Origin: Vibrio nereis NBRC 15637
GTDB lineage: Bacteria > Pseudomonadota > Gammaproteobacteria > Enterobacterales > Vibrionaceae
NCBI RefSeq assembly: GCF_001591105.1
Contig: NZ_BCUD01000011.1
Span: 62,001 to 126,000 of the forward strand
Length of the DNA: 64,000 nt
Direction: 5' to 3'
Shown one piece after another: positions 36,492 to 45,738 of the stretch (position 1 is the first letter of the stretch; each line of letters begins with the position of its first letter). A program made the position numbers and the translations under genes. The notes under the pieces are model-generated. The model was given only the letters and a program-made list of their open reading frames with translations, had not been told where the DNA came from and did not search any database.

Positions 36492-36528
36492 TTACCAACC
36501 TCTTGGTATGACCAGATAGGGTTGGTAA
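36492..36528. promoter_or_regulatory. Nested inverted repeats upstream of the M32 carboxypeptidase gene (GntR-like operator)
   Basis: Outer arms TTACCAACC (36492-36500) and GGTTGGTAA (36520-36528) enclose TCTTGGTATGACCAGAT (36501-36517), whose TGGT-ATG-ACCA core fits the FadR/PdhR branch of GntR regulators (13 of 17 positions to one known FadR operator as I remember it). The regulator is not identified. Confidence 0.45.
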
Positions 36529-36563
36529 ACTTTTGTTTTTCATATAGTCATGGAAGGCGGCTC

Positions 36564-38045
36564 ATGAGCGCATTCGAAAAACTCAAAGCACATTCACATA
36601 AAATTTCTCATTTCCAACACCTTGCTTCTATCTGCGGCTGGGACCAAGCGGCTGTCATGCCAAGTGGCGGCAGTCAGGCTCGCTCTGAAGCAATGGCCGA
36701 ACTTTACGTGCATATGCACAACTTACAAACTCAGCCACAATTGGCCGATTGGTTTGCAGAAGCGGAGCAAGAAACGCTCAACCCTCAAGATTCCGCTACC
36801 CTGCGCGAATTAAAGCGAGGCTGGCAACAGGCAAACGTTTTGCCAGAATCGTTAGTACAAGCGAAATCTCTGGCAGGTTCAAAGTGCGAGCACGCTTGGC
36901 GTACTCAGCGTGGTGAAAATGATTGGCAAGGGTTCGAAAAAAACTGGGCAGAAGTGGTCAAACTTTCGCAAGAGGAAGCACAAATCCGTGCAGAAGCCAC
37001 TGGGCTTTCACCATACGATGCGATGCTCGACATCTACGAACCGGGCACACAATCAGCCTCACTAGACGTACTGTTTAGCGATGTGAAAAGCTGGTTGCCA
37101 GAGATGATCGATCACGCGATCGACAAGCAATCTTCCGAGCAGTTCATCCAGCCACACGGCACTTTCGCGACTCAAACACAAAAAGCGCTTGGCCTTGATG
37201 TAATGAAACTGCTTCAGTTTGACTTTAACCACGGTCGACTAGACGAAAGCGTTCACCCATTCTGTGGCGGCGTACCAAGCGATGTGCGTATTACAACACG
37301 CTACGATGAAAACGAATTTGTTCAATCTCTGATGGGAATCGTACACGAAACGGGTCACGCGCGTTATGAACAAGGGCTACCAAAATCTTTGGCTGGATTG
37401 CCATCTGGTCAAGCGCGTTCAATGGGTATTCACGAGTCTCAGTCGCTGTTCTTTGAAATGCAACTTGGCCGCAGCAATGCCTTTATTGCGCATTTGGCCC
37501 ATTTGGCGGGTGAGCACTTCACGGCTCAAGATAGCGCGCTATTCTCACAGGATAATTTCCAAAAGCTTTACACGCGTGTGAAGAAAGACTTTATCCGCGT
37601 TGATGCAGACGAGCTAACCTACCCTGCTCACGTTATTCTGCGCTACGAGATCGAACGTGACCTGATCAACGGCAACATCAAGCATACAGACGTGCCAGAG
37701 CTGTGGGATCAGAAAATGCAGGCGTACTTGGGCCTATCGACCAAAGACAATTACAAAAATGGCTGTATGCAAGACATTCACTGGACAGACGGCGCATTCG
37801 GTTATTTCCCTTCATACACCCTAGGAGCGATGTACGCAGCTCAATTTATGGCAGCTATGAAACAAACGGTCGATGTGGATACAGTGGTTGAATCTGGTGA
37901 TCTCACGCCTATCTTTACTTGGCTTTCAGACAACATCTGGAGTAAAGGTAGCTTGTTAACGACGAATGAGTTGGTCACACAAGCAACGGGTGAAACACTG
38001 AATGCCCAGTTCTTTAAAGACCATTTGAAAGCACGTTACCTTTAA
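36564..38045 (+). CDS. M32 family carboxypeptidase (Taq-type metallocarboxypeptidase)
   Basis: A 493-residue zinc metallocarboxypeptidase of family M32. The zinc motif is HETGH at residues 261-265, followed by the family motif MGIHESQSLFFE supplying further ligands, and RVDADELTYPAHVILRYEIE. It removes C-terminal amino acids from peptides in the cytoplasm. The ATG at 36564 is preceded by GGAAGGCGG; the frame extends upstream to 36522 without support. The operator-like inverted repeats end 36 bases before the start. It ends in a bidirectional terminator shared with norW. Confidence 0.93.
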   Translation: MSAFEKLKAHSHKISHFQHLASICGWDQAAVMPSGGSQARSEAMAELYVHMHNLQTQPQLADWFAEAEQETLNPQDSATLRELKRGWQQANVLPESLVQAKSLAGSKCEHAWRTQRGENDWQGFEKNWAEVVKLSQEEAQIRAEATGLSPYDAMLDIYEPGTQSASLDVLFSDVKSWLPEMIDHAIDKQSSEQFIQPHGTFATQTQKALGLDVMKLLQFDFNHGRLDESVHPFCGGVPSDVRITTRYDENEFVQSLMGIVHETGHARYEQGLPKSLAGLPSGQARSMGIHESQSLFFEMQLGRSNAFIAHLAHLAGEHFTAQDSALFSQDNFQKLYTRVKKDFIRVDADELTYPAHVILRYEIERDLINGNIKHTDVPELWDQKMQAYLGLSTKDNYKNGCMQDIHWTDGAFGYFPSYTLGAMYAAQFMAAMKQTVDVDTVVESGDLTPIFTWLSDNIWSKGSLLTTNELVTQATGETLNAQFFKDHLKARYL

Positions 38046-38047
38046 TG

Positions 38048-38078
38048 AAAAAAGAGCAGCGATTGAGCTGCTCTTCTC
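38048..38078. terminator. Bidirectional terminator between the M32 gene and norW
   Basis: GAGCAGC / GCTGCTC stem flanked by A6 on the left and T-rich sequence on the right. It is one of several near-identical terminators in the window. Confidence 0.85.
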
Positions 38079-38168
38079 TTTTCCCGATAAATCAATACGA
38101 CTGGTTCATTTCACTGCGTTATATCCTCCAGGCTTTAGTAATAAGTAACTGGATATCTCAGCCCCATT

Positions 38169-39317
38169 TTAGTTTGTTGCGCTTTGAGACAACTCGCGCA
38201 GCAAAGGAAACGCCTGTCTCACTTGGTCGCCAGTCACCACAAAACCTGTGAATTGTTTGCAGAGGTTTTCTGCTTTCGCAACCATTCCCGATGGCGTCAT
38301 GTGTACCTGCCAAGACGACGTCGGCTCAAAGCCCCCTGATAACTGGATCGGATAAGTCGGAGTTTTTACTTTGATCATCATTGGTGGTAATACCAATTGT
38401 GCATCTTGCCCTAGCAACTGCTTCGCCAACACATTGGCACTCAGCACGATAGGTTGCAGGTATGGCATCATTCGACCTTGTATTTCCGCACAATCTCCCA
38501 AAGCAAATACATCCTTGACCGACGTTTTCAGACACTGATCAACCGCAATCCCCTTGCCAACGTCGATGCCTGCCGAAGCAGCCAGTTTGGTGTTAGATCT
38601 TAGTCCAGCAGCAGAAATCACAGCATCAACGTGGTATTCACACCCATCGTTGAGCGTGACCACAAGCGTTTGATTGATCCTGTTGACAGCCTGAACGCTA
38701 TTGCTGGTTGCCAAATGCACGCCTTGCTGTTGGAGTTGGTTTTCTAATGGTACTGCCACAAATTCAGGGATCAGGTTTGCCATTAAATGCGTATTGGGTT
38801 CAACCACGGTGACGCTCTTACCACTATTTGCAAGATCCATGGCAATCTCTACTCCTATCAAACCGCCGCCTATGACTAAGACGCGCTTGGCCAAACTGAG
38901 TTGGTTTTCTGCTGATTGATATTCAATCCGTGAATTCAACGTTAAGACCTCTGCGACCGCGTTGCCATGCATGGGGGGAACAAACGCCTTCGCTCCTGTT
39001 GCAAACACCAGCTTGGAGTAAGGATAGTAACGCCCATTCGCGACCACTTGATTGGTCTGAGCTTCGACACGTTCGATAAGGGTGTTGGCGTGCAAAGTAA
39101 TCTTGTGCTCATCGGCGAACGCCTCGCCACTTTTTATCACTAAATCGGTCGCGGTTTGCTGTTTGCTAAACACATGACTCAAATCGGGTTTGTTGTATTC
39201 CGCGCCATCATCGGCCGTAAAAATCTGTATTGGGATCGTAGGGTCCATACGACGCACGGTTTTCACCAATTGATAAGCCGCAAAACCACTGCCAATGATT
39301 ACGATAGGTGCTGTCAT
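38169..39317 (-). CDS. norW: NorW, NADH:flavorubredoxin reductase
   Basis: A 382-residue FAD/NAD(P)H-dependent reductase that passes electrons to the rubredoxin domain of NorV in nitric-oxide reduction. The FAD-binding motif is IVIIGSGFAAYQLVK (residues about 5-19) and the NADH-binding motif is VLVIGGGLIGVEIAMDL (about 143-159). A CxxC pair is absent, as expected for the rubredoxin reductase type. AAGGAG precedes ATG 39317. Its partner norV upstream is truncated, so NorW may now lack its substrate. Confidence 0.92.
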   Translation of the reverse strand: MTAPIVIIGSGFAAYQLVKTVRRMDPTIPIQIFTADDGAEYNKPDLSHVFSKQQTATDLVIKSGEAFADEHKITLHANTLIERVEAQTNQVVANGRYYPYSKLVFATGAKAFVPPMHGNAVAEVLTLNSRIEYQSAENQLSLAKRVLVIGGGLIGVEIAMDLANSGKSVTVVEPNTHLMANLIPEFVAVPLENQLQQQGVHLATSNSVQAVNRINQTLVVTLNDGCEYHVDAVISAAGLRSNTKLAASAGIDVGKGIAVDQCLKTSVKDVFALGDCAEIQGRMMPYLQPIVLSANVLAKQLLGQDAQLVLPPMMIKVKTPTYPIQLSGGFEPTSSWQVHMTPSGMVAKAENLCKQFTGFVVTGDQVRQAFPLLRELSQSATN

Positions 39318-39327
39318 GACGGACTCC

Positions 39328-39900
39328 TTACGCTTGATACTCGACAAACACATCTTTGCCCAAATGACACTCTGGGCATAAGAAGTAATCCGGCACATCG
39401 CTCCACACCGTACCCGGTTCTATTCCTTGATTGGGCTCTCCTTGGGCTGGGTCATATACCCAGTTACATACGGTACATACCATGCACTGACAACCCGCAG
39501 GGTGAGCAGCTTCACTGTTGGATGAATCTTGCGCCACGGAATGTTCCACTTGAGGCTGTGGAGACAATCCAAAATGACTTGGCGTACTTGCAAGTGCTTT
39601 ATTCGACCACAATTTCGCAATGTTCTGGCCATGTTCACGGCATTCGCGCATGGCTTTACCATCAGGACGCCATTTGGTTTTTAAACTGATCGCGGTTTCG
39701 AACCCTGCATCTGTCAAACGAGCATGAATGCGGTCTACCGCACCACCATTCCAGCCGTAACTCCCAAAAGCAGCCGCTTTTTTGCCTTTAAATCTCAGGC
39801 CCGTGATCTCTTCCAGCATGCCCGCTATTTTCGGCATCATGACGTTATTCATGGTTGAAGAACCGACCAGAATACCTTTCGAACGAAATACATTCGCGAG
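39328..39900 (-). pseudogene. norV: NorV anaerobic nitric-oxide reductase flavorubredoxin, C-terminal remnant
   Basis: Only the C-terminal third of NorV remains: the end of the flavodoxin domain ([16 protein letters not shown] then [28 protein letters not shown]) and the rubredoxin domain with [13 protein letters not shown] and [10 protein letters not shown]. Compared with the 479-residue E. coli protein, about 300 N-terminal residues, including the whole di-iron beta-lactamase-like domain, are gone. Homology stops at 39900, where antiparallel norR sequence begins. The internal ATG at 39852 could give a 174-residue product, but it would have no active site. Confidence 0.85.
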
Positions 39901-41225
39901 ATGAACAACACCCTCGCCTTGAAGCGATTGCTCGCGCAGGTGATGTCGTACGCTTTCCCTCAGACAGCAGTTTGCCCGACCCTTACGATGGGCTGATCCC
40001 TAACCATGAAGAAAAGTTGCATGTCCACTCCTGTATTGGTCTGCCGCTGTTAATCGATGACCAATTAATTGGCGCGATCACCATTGACGCCTTCGATCCA
40101 AACCAGTTTGAACGATTAAAAAACCACGAATTACGTTTTATTAGCGCACTTGCCGCTGGTGGATTACATACCGCCTTACTGCTAGAACAGTTGGAAACGC
40201 AACCAAATATGCCCCGTGAGGCTTACGCGGAACAACGCACATTAAGTAATGAGATAATCGGTAATTCGGCGGGTATGTGTGCTTTGCAAGAACAGATTAA
40301 TGCCGTTGCGGATACTGAGTTATCGGTACTGGTTATGGGTGAAACAGGAGTGGGTAAAGAGTTGGTCGCCAGTGCCATTCACCACCGCTCTAGCAGGGCA
40401 GCCAACACCTTGGTTTATCTGAACTGCGCAGCTTTGCCAGAATCCGTAGCGGAAAGTGAATTATTTGGTCATATCAAGGGCGCATTTACCGGGGCAATCA
40501 GCAATCGAAAAGGCAAATTCGAGCAAGCGGATGGCGGTACTCTGTTCTTAGATGAAGTTGGTGAACTTTCATTAGAACTGCAAGCAAAGCTACTTCGTGC
40601 ACTCCAATATGGTGATATTCAACGCGTGGGAGATGATCGCCATATTCGTGTGAATACTCGTATTGTTGCCGCCACAAACCGTGTCTTGCATGAAGAAGTC
40701 AAAGCGGGGAGATTTCGCGCTGACTTGTATCATCGCCTGAGTGTGTTCCCTCTTCATGTGCCTCCACTAAGAGAACGTGAAGAAGATGTCGTTTTGCTGG
40801 CGGGCTTTTTTGCCGAGCAAGTAAGAAGTAAGCTGGGTCTAAATAGTATTCGCCTCTCTCCGACTTTGGTACAGATGCTGAAAGACTACACTTGGCCAGG
40901 TAACGTACGTGAGTTAGAACACGTCATTAAACGGGCCAGTGTATTGGCAAAAGCGAGAGCACAATCCCTAGATATTGAGTTGATAGAGCGCGACTTTGAT
41001 ATTCACACGCCAACCCAAAACGCGGTAATAACCGAGCAAGACAGTAAAGCTGATAGCTTTGAGTTTTCTGATCTGGGTCTAAAACAAGCTACTGATGAAT
41101 TCCAAAAGGCGATCATCCTAAAAGCCTTAGAGCAAAACCAAGGCAACTGGTCGGCGACAGCTCGGCAGTTAGAGCTAGACAACGGCAACTTACATCGGTT
41201 AGCCAAGCGATTAGAATTAAAATAG
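39901..41225 (+). pseudogene. norR: NorR nitric-oxide-responsive sigma54 activator, 5'-truncated
   Basis: The remaining protein begins at [16 protein letters not shown], which lies about 72 residues into E. coli NorR, so part of the GAF NO-sensing domain is missing. The rest is intact: GAF end, AAA+ domain with Walker [14 protein letters not shown], the sigma54 loop GAFTGA, the [11 protein letters not shown]alker B region, and a C-terminal Fis-type helix-turn-helix ([19 protein letters not shown]). An open frame runs back to a TTG at 39855, but those 16 codons are antisense norV sequence. The native promoter and start are lost. A truncated, possibly deregulated activator cannot be excluded. 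Confidence 0.85.
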
Positions 41226-41274
41226 TGCGACTAGACGCTGCTAAGCGCAGCGCACATTGACTAGATGCATCAAC

Positions 41275-41303
41275 AAAAGAGCAGCCTAACCACTGCTCTT
41301 TTT
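41275..41303. terminator. Bidirectional terminator between norR and the chemoreceptor gene
   Basis: AAAAGAGCAG / CTGCTCTTTT stem with an eight-base loop and T-runs on both strands, between convergent genes. Confidence 0.9.
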
Positions 41304-41346
41304 AACTCCCCGTATAATTGTGCCTAACGGAAATTTGCTCAGTCAT

Positions 41347-43299
41347 TTATGACACCTTAAACTTCGCCACTAATTGCCCCAACTCCCCGGCAAGACGCGC
41401 GATTTCATTACTTGAGCTGCTTGTTTCATTCGCCGCAACAGCATTGACTTCCGCAACGTGTTTTACGTTCACCACATTTTTGTTGATATCTTCAGCGACA
41501 ATACTCTGCTGCTCTGCGGCGCTGGCAATTTGCATATTCATATCGCTGATCACGCTGATTGCATGGGTAATGGCTTGTAGCGCCGTACTGGCTCCTGTCG
41601 CCTGCTCGACACAGTTTTCGGCCTGAACTTTGCCCTCGTTCATTGCTTCTACCGTATTTTTCGTACCGGTTTGCAACTGTTCAATGATCGATTGAATCTC
41701 AGACGTTGAGCCCTGCGTTCTCTCAGCTAAAGACCGCACTTCGTCAGCCACGACCGCAAAGCCCCTGCCTTGCTCTCCTGCTCTGGCGGCTTCAATTGCT
41801 GCGTTTAACGCTAGCAAATTGGTTTGTTCCGCAATCTCTCGGATGACTTCTAGAATAGTACTGATATTCATTACTTCCTGCTGGACTTCATCAAGCTTCA
41901 GAGAGGAATGGTTAACGCTGGCAGACAGCGAATTAATAGATGAAATAGTTTGCTCAATCACAACTCCGCCTGTTTTTGCTTCCTGATCGGCTTGGGTTGC
42001 CGCATCTGAAGCTTTCGAAGCACTATTGGCAACATCATGAACGGTGGTCGCCATTTCGTTCATGGCTGCTGCCACCATCTCCGTCTCAGTTTCTTGACGT
42101 TCTATGCCTTTAGAAGTTTGCTCCGTTACTGTAGCCAACTCTTCAGACGCGGAAGCCAGTTCAATACTCGCACTTGAGATAGTCGTGATCATCTGTTTGA
42201 GGTGAGTGGCAGTGTCTTGCACTGCTGTTAGAAGTTTGCCCGTTTCATCCTGGGTGTTGGATGTCACCTCAATGGTTAGATCGCCATTCGCCAATTGGTT
42301 AGCTGCTTCTACAGCTTTACGTATCGGCCTAGTGATGGTGATAGTCAGCAAGTAAGCGGCAAAAATACCAAGCACTATCGCGATAGCAGATAACGTAAAG
42401 GTAAAGAAAATGCTCTTCTCTGTTCGCGCTTTAAGTGCCGAGCCCAAAGCATCTTGATCTTTCATCACCGATAATTTTACATCTTCAGCCTCTTTAGCCA
42501 CCCTCACCCCGATGACATCAAGCGTATTTTCGATAAATTCGTTGCGCTTAACAATCAAGTCGCGGATGTCGGCCATCGCCATTAAGTAATCTCCATGCGC
42601 GCGTGCAAACTCTTGGTACAAATCTCTCCGTTTGGGGTTTTGTAGGCTGGTATCTAAAATTCTCATCTCTTCTTTAACTGACTTTTCCATGTTTTCAACT
42701 GCAACATCAAAGTCACTCAGCAAATTGGTTTGCAGAAACTTCACCACATACAAGCGTCCAACCAGCATCTTCTCCTGCACAAGTCCGGCATAATAAGCCG
42801 CTTCAACGTCACCATCTTGATAAGCTAATTCAATGATCCCGTCGATCGTTGTCCTCATTTTGTCACCGTTAGGCACCAAACGAGTCTCATCCACTTTATT
42901 ACGTTCGTTATTCAATTGGACCACTTGATCGAAAGCGTTCTGATAGTCGGCGATTTCACGATCAATCTCTGCGATAAGCGAGGCCCGATCCGGCTGCTGA
43001 ATTTCTTGTTTTGACTCCGCGAGAAACGCTTTCATTTTAGAGATATAAGCTTCGTACTGCTGCAAATCTCTGTCACTTTTGGTGATCAGGAAGTCTTTTA
43101 CATTCATGCGAACCATCAGCATGTTCGCCTGTAGTTGCCCAGATAAATTGGTATCACGAGCTAGAGAACGATACTCTTCGATACCTTTTTCTGTGCGCTG
43201 AAGTGCCATTATCCCCTCGCCTAATACAAGACCAAGAAGTATCAGTACGACGCCAAAACCCACCCCGATTTTTGTACCTAACCTGAAATTTTTGAACAT
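41347..43299 (-). CDS. Methyl-accepting chemotaxis protein
   Basis: A 650-residue chemoreceptor. TM1 is at residues about 10-33, a large all-helical periplasmic domain (about 35-300) resembles the HBM type, TM2 is at about 305-325, and a HAMP domain follows ([19 protein letters not shown]). The cytoplasmic signalling tip reads [20 protein letters not shown] then [18 protein letters not shown]. The ligand is unknown; HBM receptors bind organic acids or amines. No CheR-docking pentapeptide is visible at the C-terminus. The ATG at 43299 (MFKNFRLG) is preferred over 43305 because its spacing from AGAGG is better. Confidence 0.93.
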   Translation of the reverse strand: MFKNFRLGTKIGVGFGVVLILLGLVLGEGIMALQRTEKGIEEYRSLARDTNLSGQLQANMLMVRMNVKDFLITKSDRDLQQYEAYISKMKAFLAESKQEIQQPDRASLIAEIDREIADYQNAFDQVVQLNNERNKVDETRLVPNGDKMRTTIDGIIELAYQDGDVEAAYYAGLVQEKMLVGRLYVVKFLQTNLLSDFDVAVENMEKSVKEEMRILDTSLQNPKRRDLYQEFARAHGDYLMAMADIRDLIVKRNEFIENTLDVIGVRVAKEAEDVKLSVMKDQDALGSALKARTEKSIFFTFTLSAIAIVLGIFAAYLLTITITRPIRKAVEAANQLANGDLTIEVTSNTQDETGKLLTAVQDTATHLKQMITTISSASIELASASEELATVTEQTSKGIERQETETEMVAAAMNEMATTVHDVANSASKASDAATQADQEAKTGGVVIEQTISSINSLSASVNHSSLKLDEVQQEVMNISTILEVIREIAEQTNLLALNAAIEAARAGEQGRGFAVVADEVRSLAERTQGSTSEIQSIIEQLQTGTKNTVEAMNEGKVQAENCVEQATGASTALQAITHAISVISDMNMQIASAAEQQSIVAEDINKNVVNVKHVAEVNAVAANETSSSSNEIARLAGELGQLVAKFKVS

Positions 43300-43412
43300 A
43301 AGCATATGCCTCTGAATTCACATAAATTAATTGAATACATTCAGATTAGCAGAGCTAGGTAGAGTAATAGTGAGCAACACCATAAAATCGAACACTTTTT
43401 GACCTAAAAACA

Positions 43413-43440
43413 AAAAGAGCGGCTAGATAGCAGCTCTTTT
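43413..43440 (-). terminator. Terminator of the GST gene
   Basis: AAAAGAGC-G-GCTA / TAGC-A-GCTCTTTT stem (one mismatch). The minus-strand T-run follows, just after the GST stop. Confidence 0.8.
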
Positions 43441-43469
43441 CCTCACACGCATCAGCTGTGCTGAATTGG

Positions 43470-44117
43470 CTAATCAGGTACTCCCGCTTCATCTTCTTCT
43501 ACTATGTCCGTTTCCAAGCTCGCTTCTGCCAGCCACTTTTGCATTGCGGGGCTGTTCAGTTGCTTTTGTTGATAACGTTTTGCTTGTTCTGATAACTCAA
43601 TGCCATAGGTTTCAAATCTCAACGCCACTGGCGCGTACATTGCGTCTGCGATAGACCATGCGCCGAACAGCCAACCTTCCGGGTGTTGTTCCACCTGCTG
43701 TGACCAGATCGCGTCAATACGCGCAATGTCTTTTAATGCACCTTCGCTCAGAGCCACTTTTCTTTTGGCTCGGCAATTCATTGGCATTTCACTGCGCAGC
43801 GAACCAAAACCGGAATGCATTTCTGCCGAAATGGCTCTGGCAACCGCTCTTTCTTTGGCGTCTTCAGGCCACGCTTTACCGTGCAAGTAGGTTTCATTCA
43901 CATACTCTAGAATCGCGAGGGAATCCCATACCGCCAAGCCATCATCCACCAAAGTCGGCACTTTTTCACTTTGCGCAACATCTCGCAGTGTGGTGTAAAA
44001 ATCGGCGGTAAAAAGTTTGAGCTTAATGATGTCTACTTCTAACCCAAACTGTTCAAAAAGAAGCCACGCGCGCAGTGACCAAGTCGAGTAATTTTGGTTG
44101 CCAATATAAAGTTGCAT
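43470..44117 (-). CDS. Glutathione S-transferase family protein
   Basis: A 215-residue GST (YfcF/YfcG-like or related bacterial class) with the N-terminal thioredoxin-like site LYIGNQNYSTWSLRAWLLFE (residues 3-22), the cis-Pro region EKVPTLVDDG, and the SNAIL-like WDSLAILEYVNE. The C-terminal helical domain contains WSIADAMYAPVALRFETYG. ATG 44117 is used rather than the preceding TTG. It is divergent from a LysR-type regulator, a common arrangement suggesting control by it. The substrate is unknown. Confidence 0.85.
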   Translation of the reverse strand: MQLYIGNQNYSTWSLRAWLLFEQFGLEVDIIKLKLFTADFYTTLRDVAQSEKVPTLVDDGLAVWDSLAILEYVNETYLHGKAWPEDAKERAVARAISAEMHSGFGSLRSEMPMNCRAKRKVALSEGALKDIARIDAIWSQQVEQHPEGWLFGAWSIADAMYAPVALRFETYGIELSEQAKRYQQKQLNSPAMQKWLAEASLETDIVEEDEAGVPD

Positions 44118-44230
44118 CAACGTCTCCTACGTTTGTCTGAACTATTTTTAGCTTATGCCATTGTTTTGTCGGGAACTAACGGATAGTTTTGATGGGATAC
44201 ATTAATAAAACCGATGGGTAAGAATGGGCT

Positions 44231-45064
44231 ATGGACATTGACGCGCTAAAGAGTTTTTTGGCTTTTGTTGAAACGGGCAGTTTTACCCGCGCGGCGAAGC
44301 AAATCAATCGCACCCAATCGGCGTTTAGTGCTCAAATGCGAAAGTTGGAAGAAGAGCTGAGCGTCAATCTATTCGAGAAAGAGGGCCGCAACTTAGTACT
44401 AAGCGAAGCCGGGCTGGCATTGCGTACACATGCCCAGCAGCTTGTCGAGCTACACAATAGTGCGATAAAGCAAGTGAAACGTTACGAAGATAAACGCCCT
44501 TTTCGTCTCGGTTGCCCTGAAGATTACAATGACAAAATCTTGCCTAAGGTGATTCGCGCACTGCAACAAGCCGAGCCTACTTGCTCTATTCAGGTTTTTA
44601 GCCAGCCCAGTGTCACACTTAGAACTTGGCTGGATGAAGGTAAACTAGACGCCGCGATCCTAACCCGTGCACCCAACAGCGAAGAAGGTTACTGGCTGGC
44701 AAGCGATACTGGTGTGTGGGTCAGCAGCGAGCAATTTGCACTCGACCTCTCCCGGCCGATACCTGTGGCCCTGTTCCAAACCGACTGCAAATACCACGCC
44801 GCAGCGATTGATGGACTGACCAAAAAGGGCTTGGCTTATCAGTTGATCGCCTGCTGCAATACCTCTTCGGCGCTTCGAGCGATTGTAAAAGAAGGGCTAG
44901 CTATAGGCGCAATGGGTAGAATCAGCGTAACGGAGGATATGAAGATCATCGACAACATGCCACCACTGCCATCGGTGGATATTGTTTTGGTATCAGGCGT
45001 ACAATCCCATCCGCTGATGGATAAAGAGTGCTTGAATCAATTGATGGTTCTAACTGCGGCTTAG
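44231..45064 (+). CDS. LysR-type transcriptional regulator
   Basis: A 277-residue regulator, a little shorter than the usual 290-310. The N-terminal helix-turn-helix is IDALKSFLAFVETGSFTRA then KQINRTQSAFSAQMRKLEEE (about 4-42). The effector domain begins near residue 85 (FRLGCPEDYND). It is transcribed divergently from the GST gene with a 113-base shared region, so it may regulate it. The ligand is unknown. Confidence 0.88.
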   Translation: MDIDALKSFLAFVETGSFTRAAKQINRTQSAFSAQMRKLEEELSVNLFEKEGRNLVLSEAGLALRTHAQQLVELHNSAIKQVKRYEDKRPFRLGCPEDYNDKILPKVIRALQQAEPTCSIQVFSQPSVTLRTWLDEGKLDAAILTRAPNSEEGYWLASDTGVWVSSEQFALDLSRPIPVALFQTDCKYHAAAIDGLTKKGLAYQLIACCNTSSALRAIVKEGLAIGAMGRISVTEDMKIIDNMPPLPSVDIVLVSGVQSHPLMDKECLNQLMVLTAA

Positions 45065-45082
45065 GCTCTTCCCCCATAAAGA

Positions 45083-45106
45083 AAGAGCAACAGATTTGTT
45101 GCTCTT
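45083..45106. terminator. Hairpin between convergent LysR and secreted-protein genes
   Basis: AAGAGCAACA / TGTTGCTCTT stem with a four-base loop. The minus strand continues TTTCTTT, the plus strand lacks a T-run; probably the terminator for the minus-strand gene and a weak one for the regulator. Confidence 0.65.
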
Positions 45107-45154
45107 CGCTTGGTTAACAGTGTTTTTACTAATGAACGGCGTTGAGATCACTGC

Positions 45155-45637
45155 TCACTCTTCACAACTTGGCAGCAGTTGTTGATACATAGACTCAAAT
45201 CCTCTTAAAGACACCTCAACTTGCTCAGTTTGATTATCATCACCGCTGAGTGTGACCGTAAGCCGCTCTGCATTTAGAAACTGAGATGTCCTTTGAGCGG
45301 GAACCGTCGCCCAGTGTGTGCGTCCTTTTACCCACACGTCCATAGTGAATGCGCTTCCATCATCCAGGTACGCTTGCGCCATATAGCCCACCAGTTGCTC
45401 GTTGGGTAACGACTTAAAGAACAGCAAATTGACGCCTTCCGTGGTGCAGCGCAGTGCCACCATATTCGAGCTGATACTCCCCTTCGAATTCGCCACGCCT
45501 AATACCACCGCTTTTCCTGTATCAAAACTCGGCGATTCGTAATGTTCCCAATCTTGATAGGTCGCGACCAGCTCCAACCCTGCCAATGCTTGAAACGGCA
45601 ACAAATACAACAAAGACCAACTAACTAGTTTAAACAT
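45155..45637 (-). CDS. Periplasmic protein, unknown function
   Basis: A 160-residue protein with a clear signal peptide (residues 1-19, cleavage after ALA). The mature part has mixed beta-type sequence with one internal Cys (about 64) and one near the C-terminus (LLPSCEE), possibly a disulphide. The layout (LVATYQDWEHYESP, VALRCTTEGVNLLFF, then a long strand-rich tail) faintly recalls invasion-associated or TIGR02281-type periplasmic proteins, but I do not name a family. It is downstream of, and on the same strand as, the pqqL-like operon. Confidence 0.7.
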   Translation of the reverse strand: MFKLVSWSLLYLLPFQALAGLELVATYQDWEHYESPSFDTGKAVVLGVANSKGSISSNMVALRCTTEGVNLLFFKSLPNEQLVGYMAQAYLDDGSAFTMDVWVKGRTHWATVPAQRTSQFLNAERLTVTLSGDDNQTEQVEVSLRGFESMYQQLLPSCEE

Positions 45638-45738
45638 GCACTTTTCTTATCTTCTGAATCCAACATAAATGCACCTTACGCTGTATGTTTAAGCGTAAGG
45701 TGCTCAACTCGCCAACCATTTCTGGTCACATTTACCCT

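Noticed and set aside
36349..36492. 47-codon open frame on the minus strand with AGAGG seven bases before its ATG
   Set aside because: It overlaps the operator region and the LysE upstream region, has no recognisable sequence and its A/T-rich composition fits intergenic DNA; not supported enough to call.
39855..39900. Apparent N-terminus of NorR beginning with a TTG codon
   Set aside because: The 16 codons are antisense of norV sequence and have no family similarity; they arose from the deletion junction.
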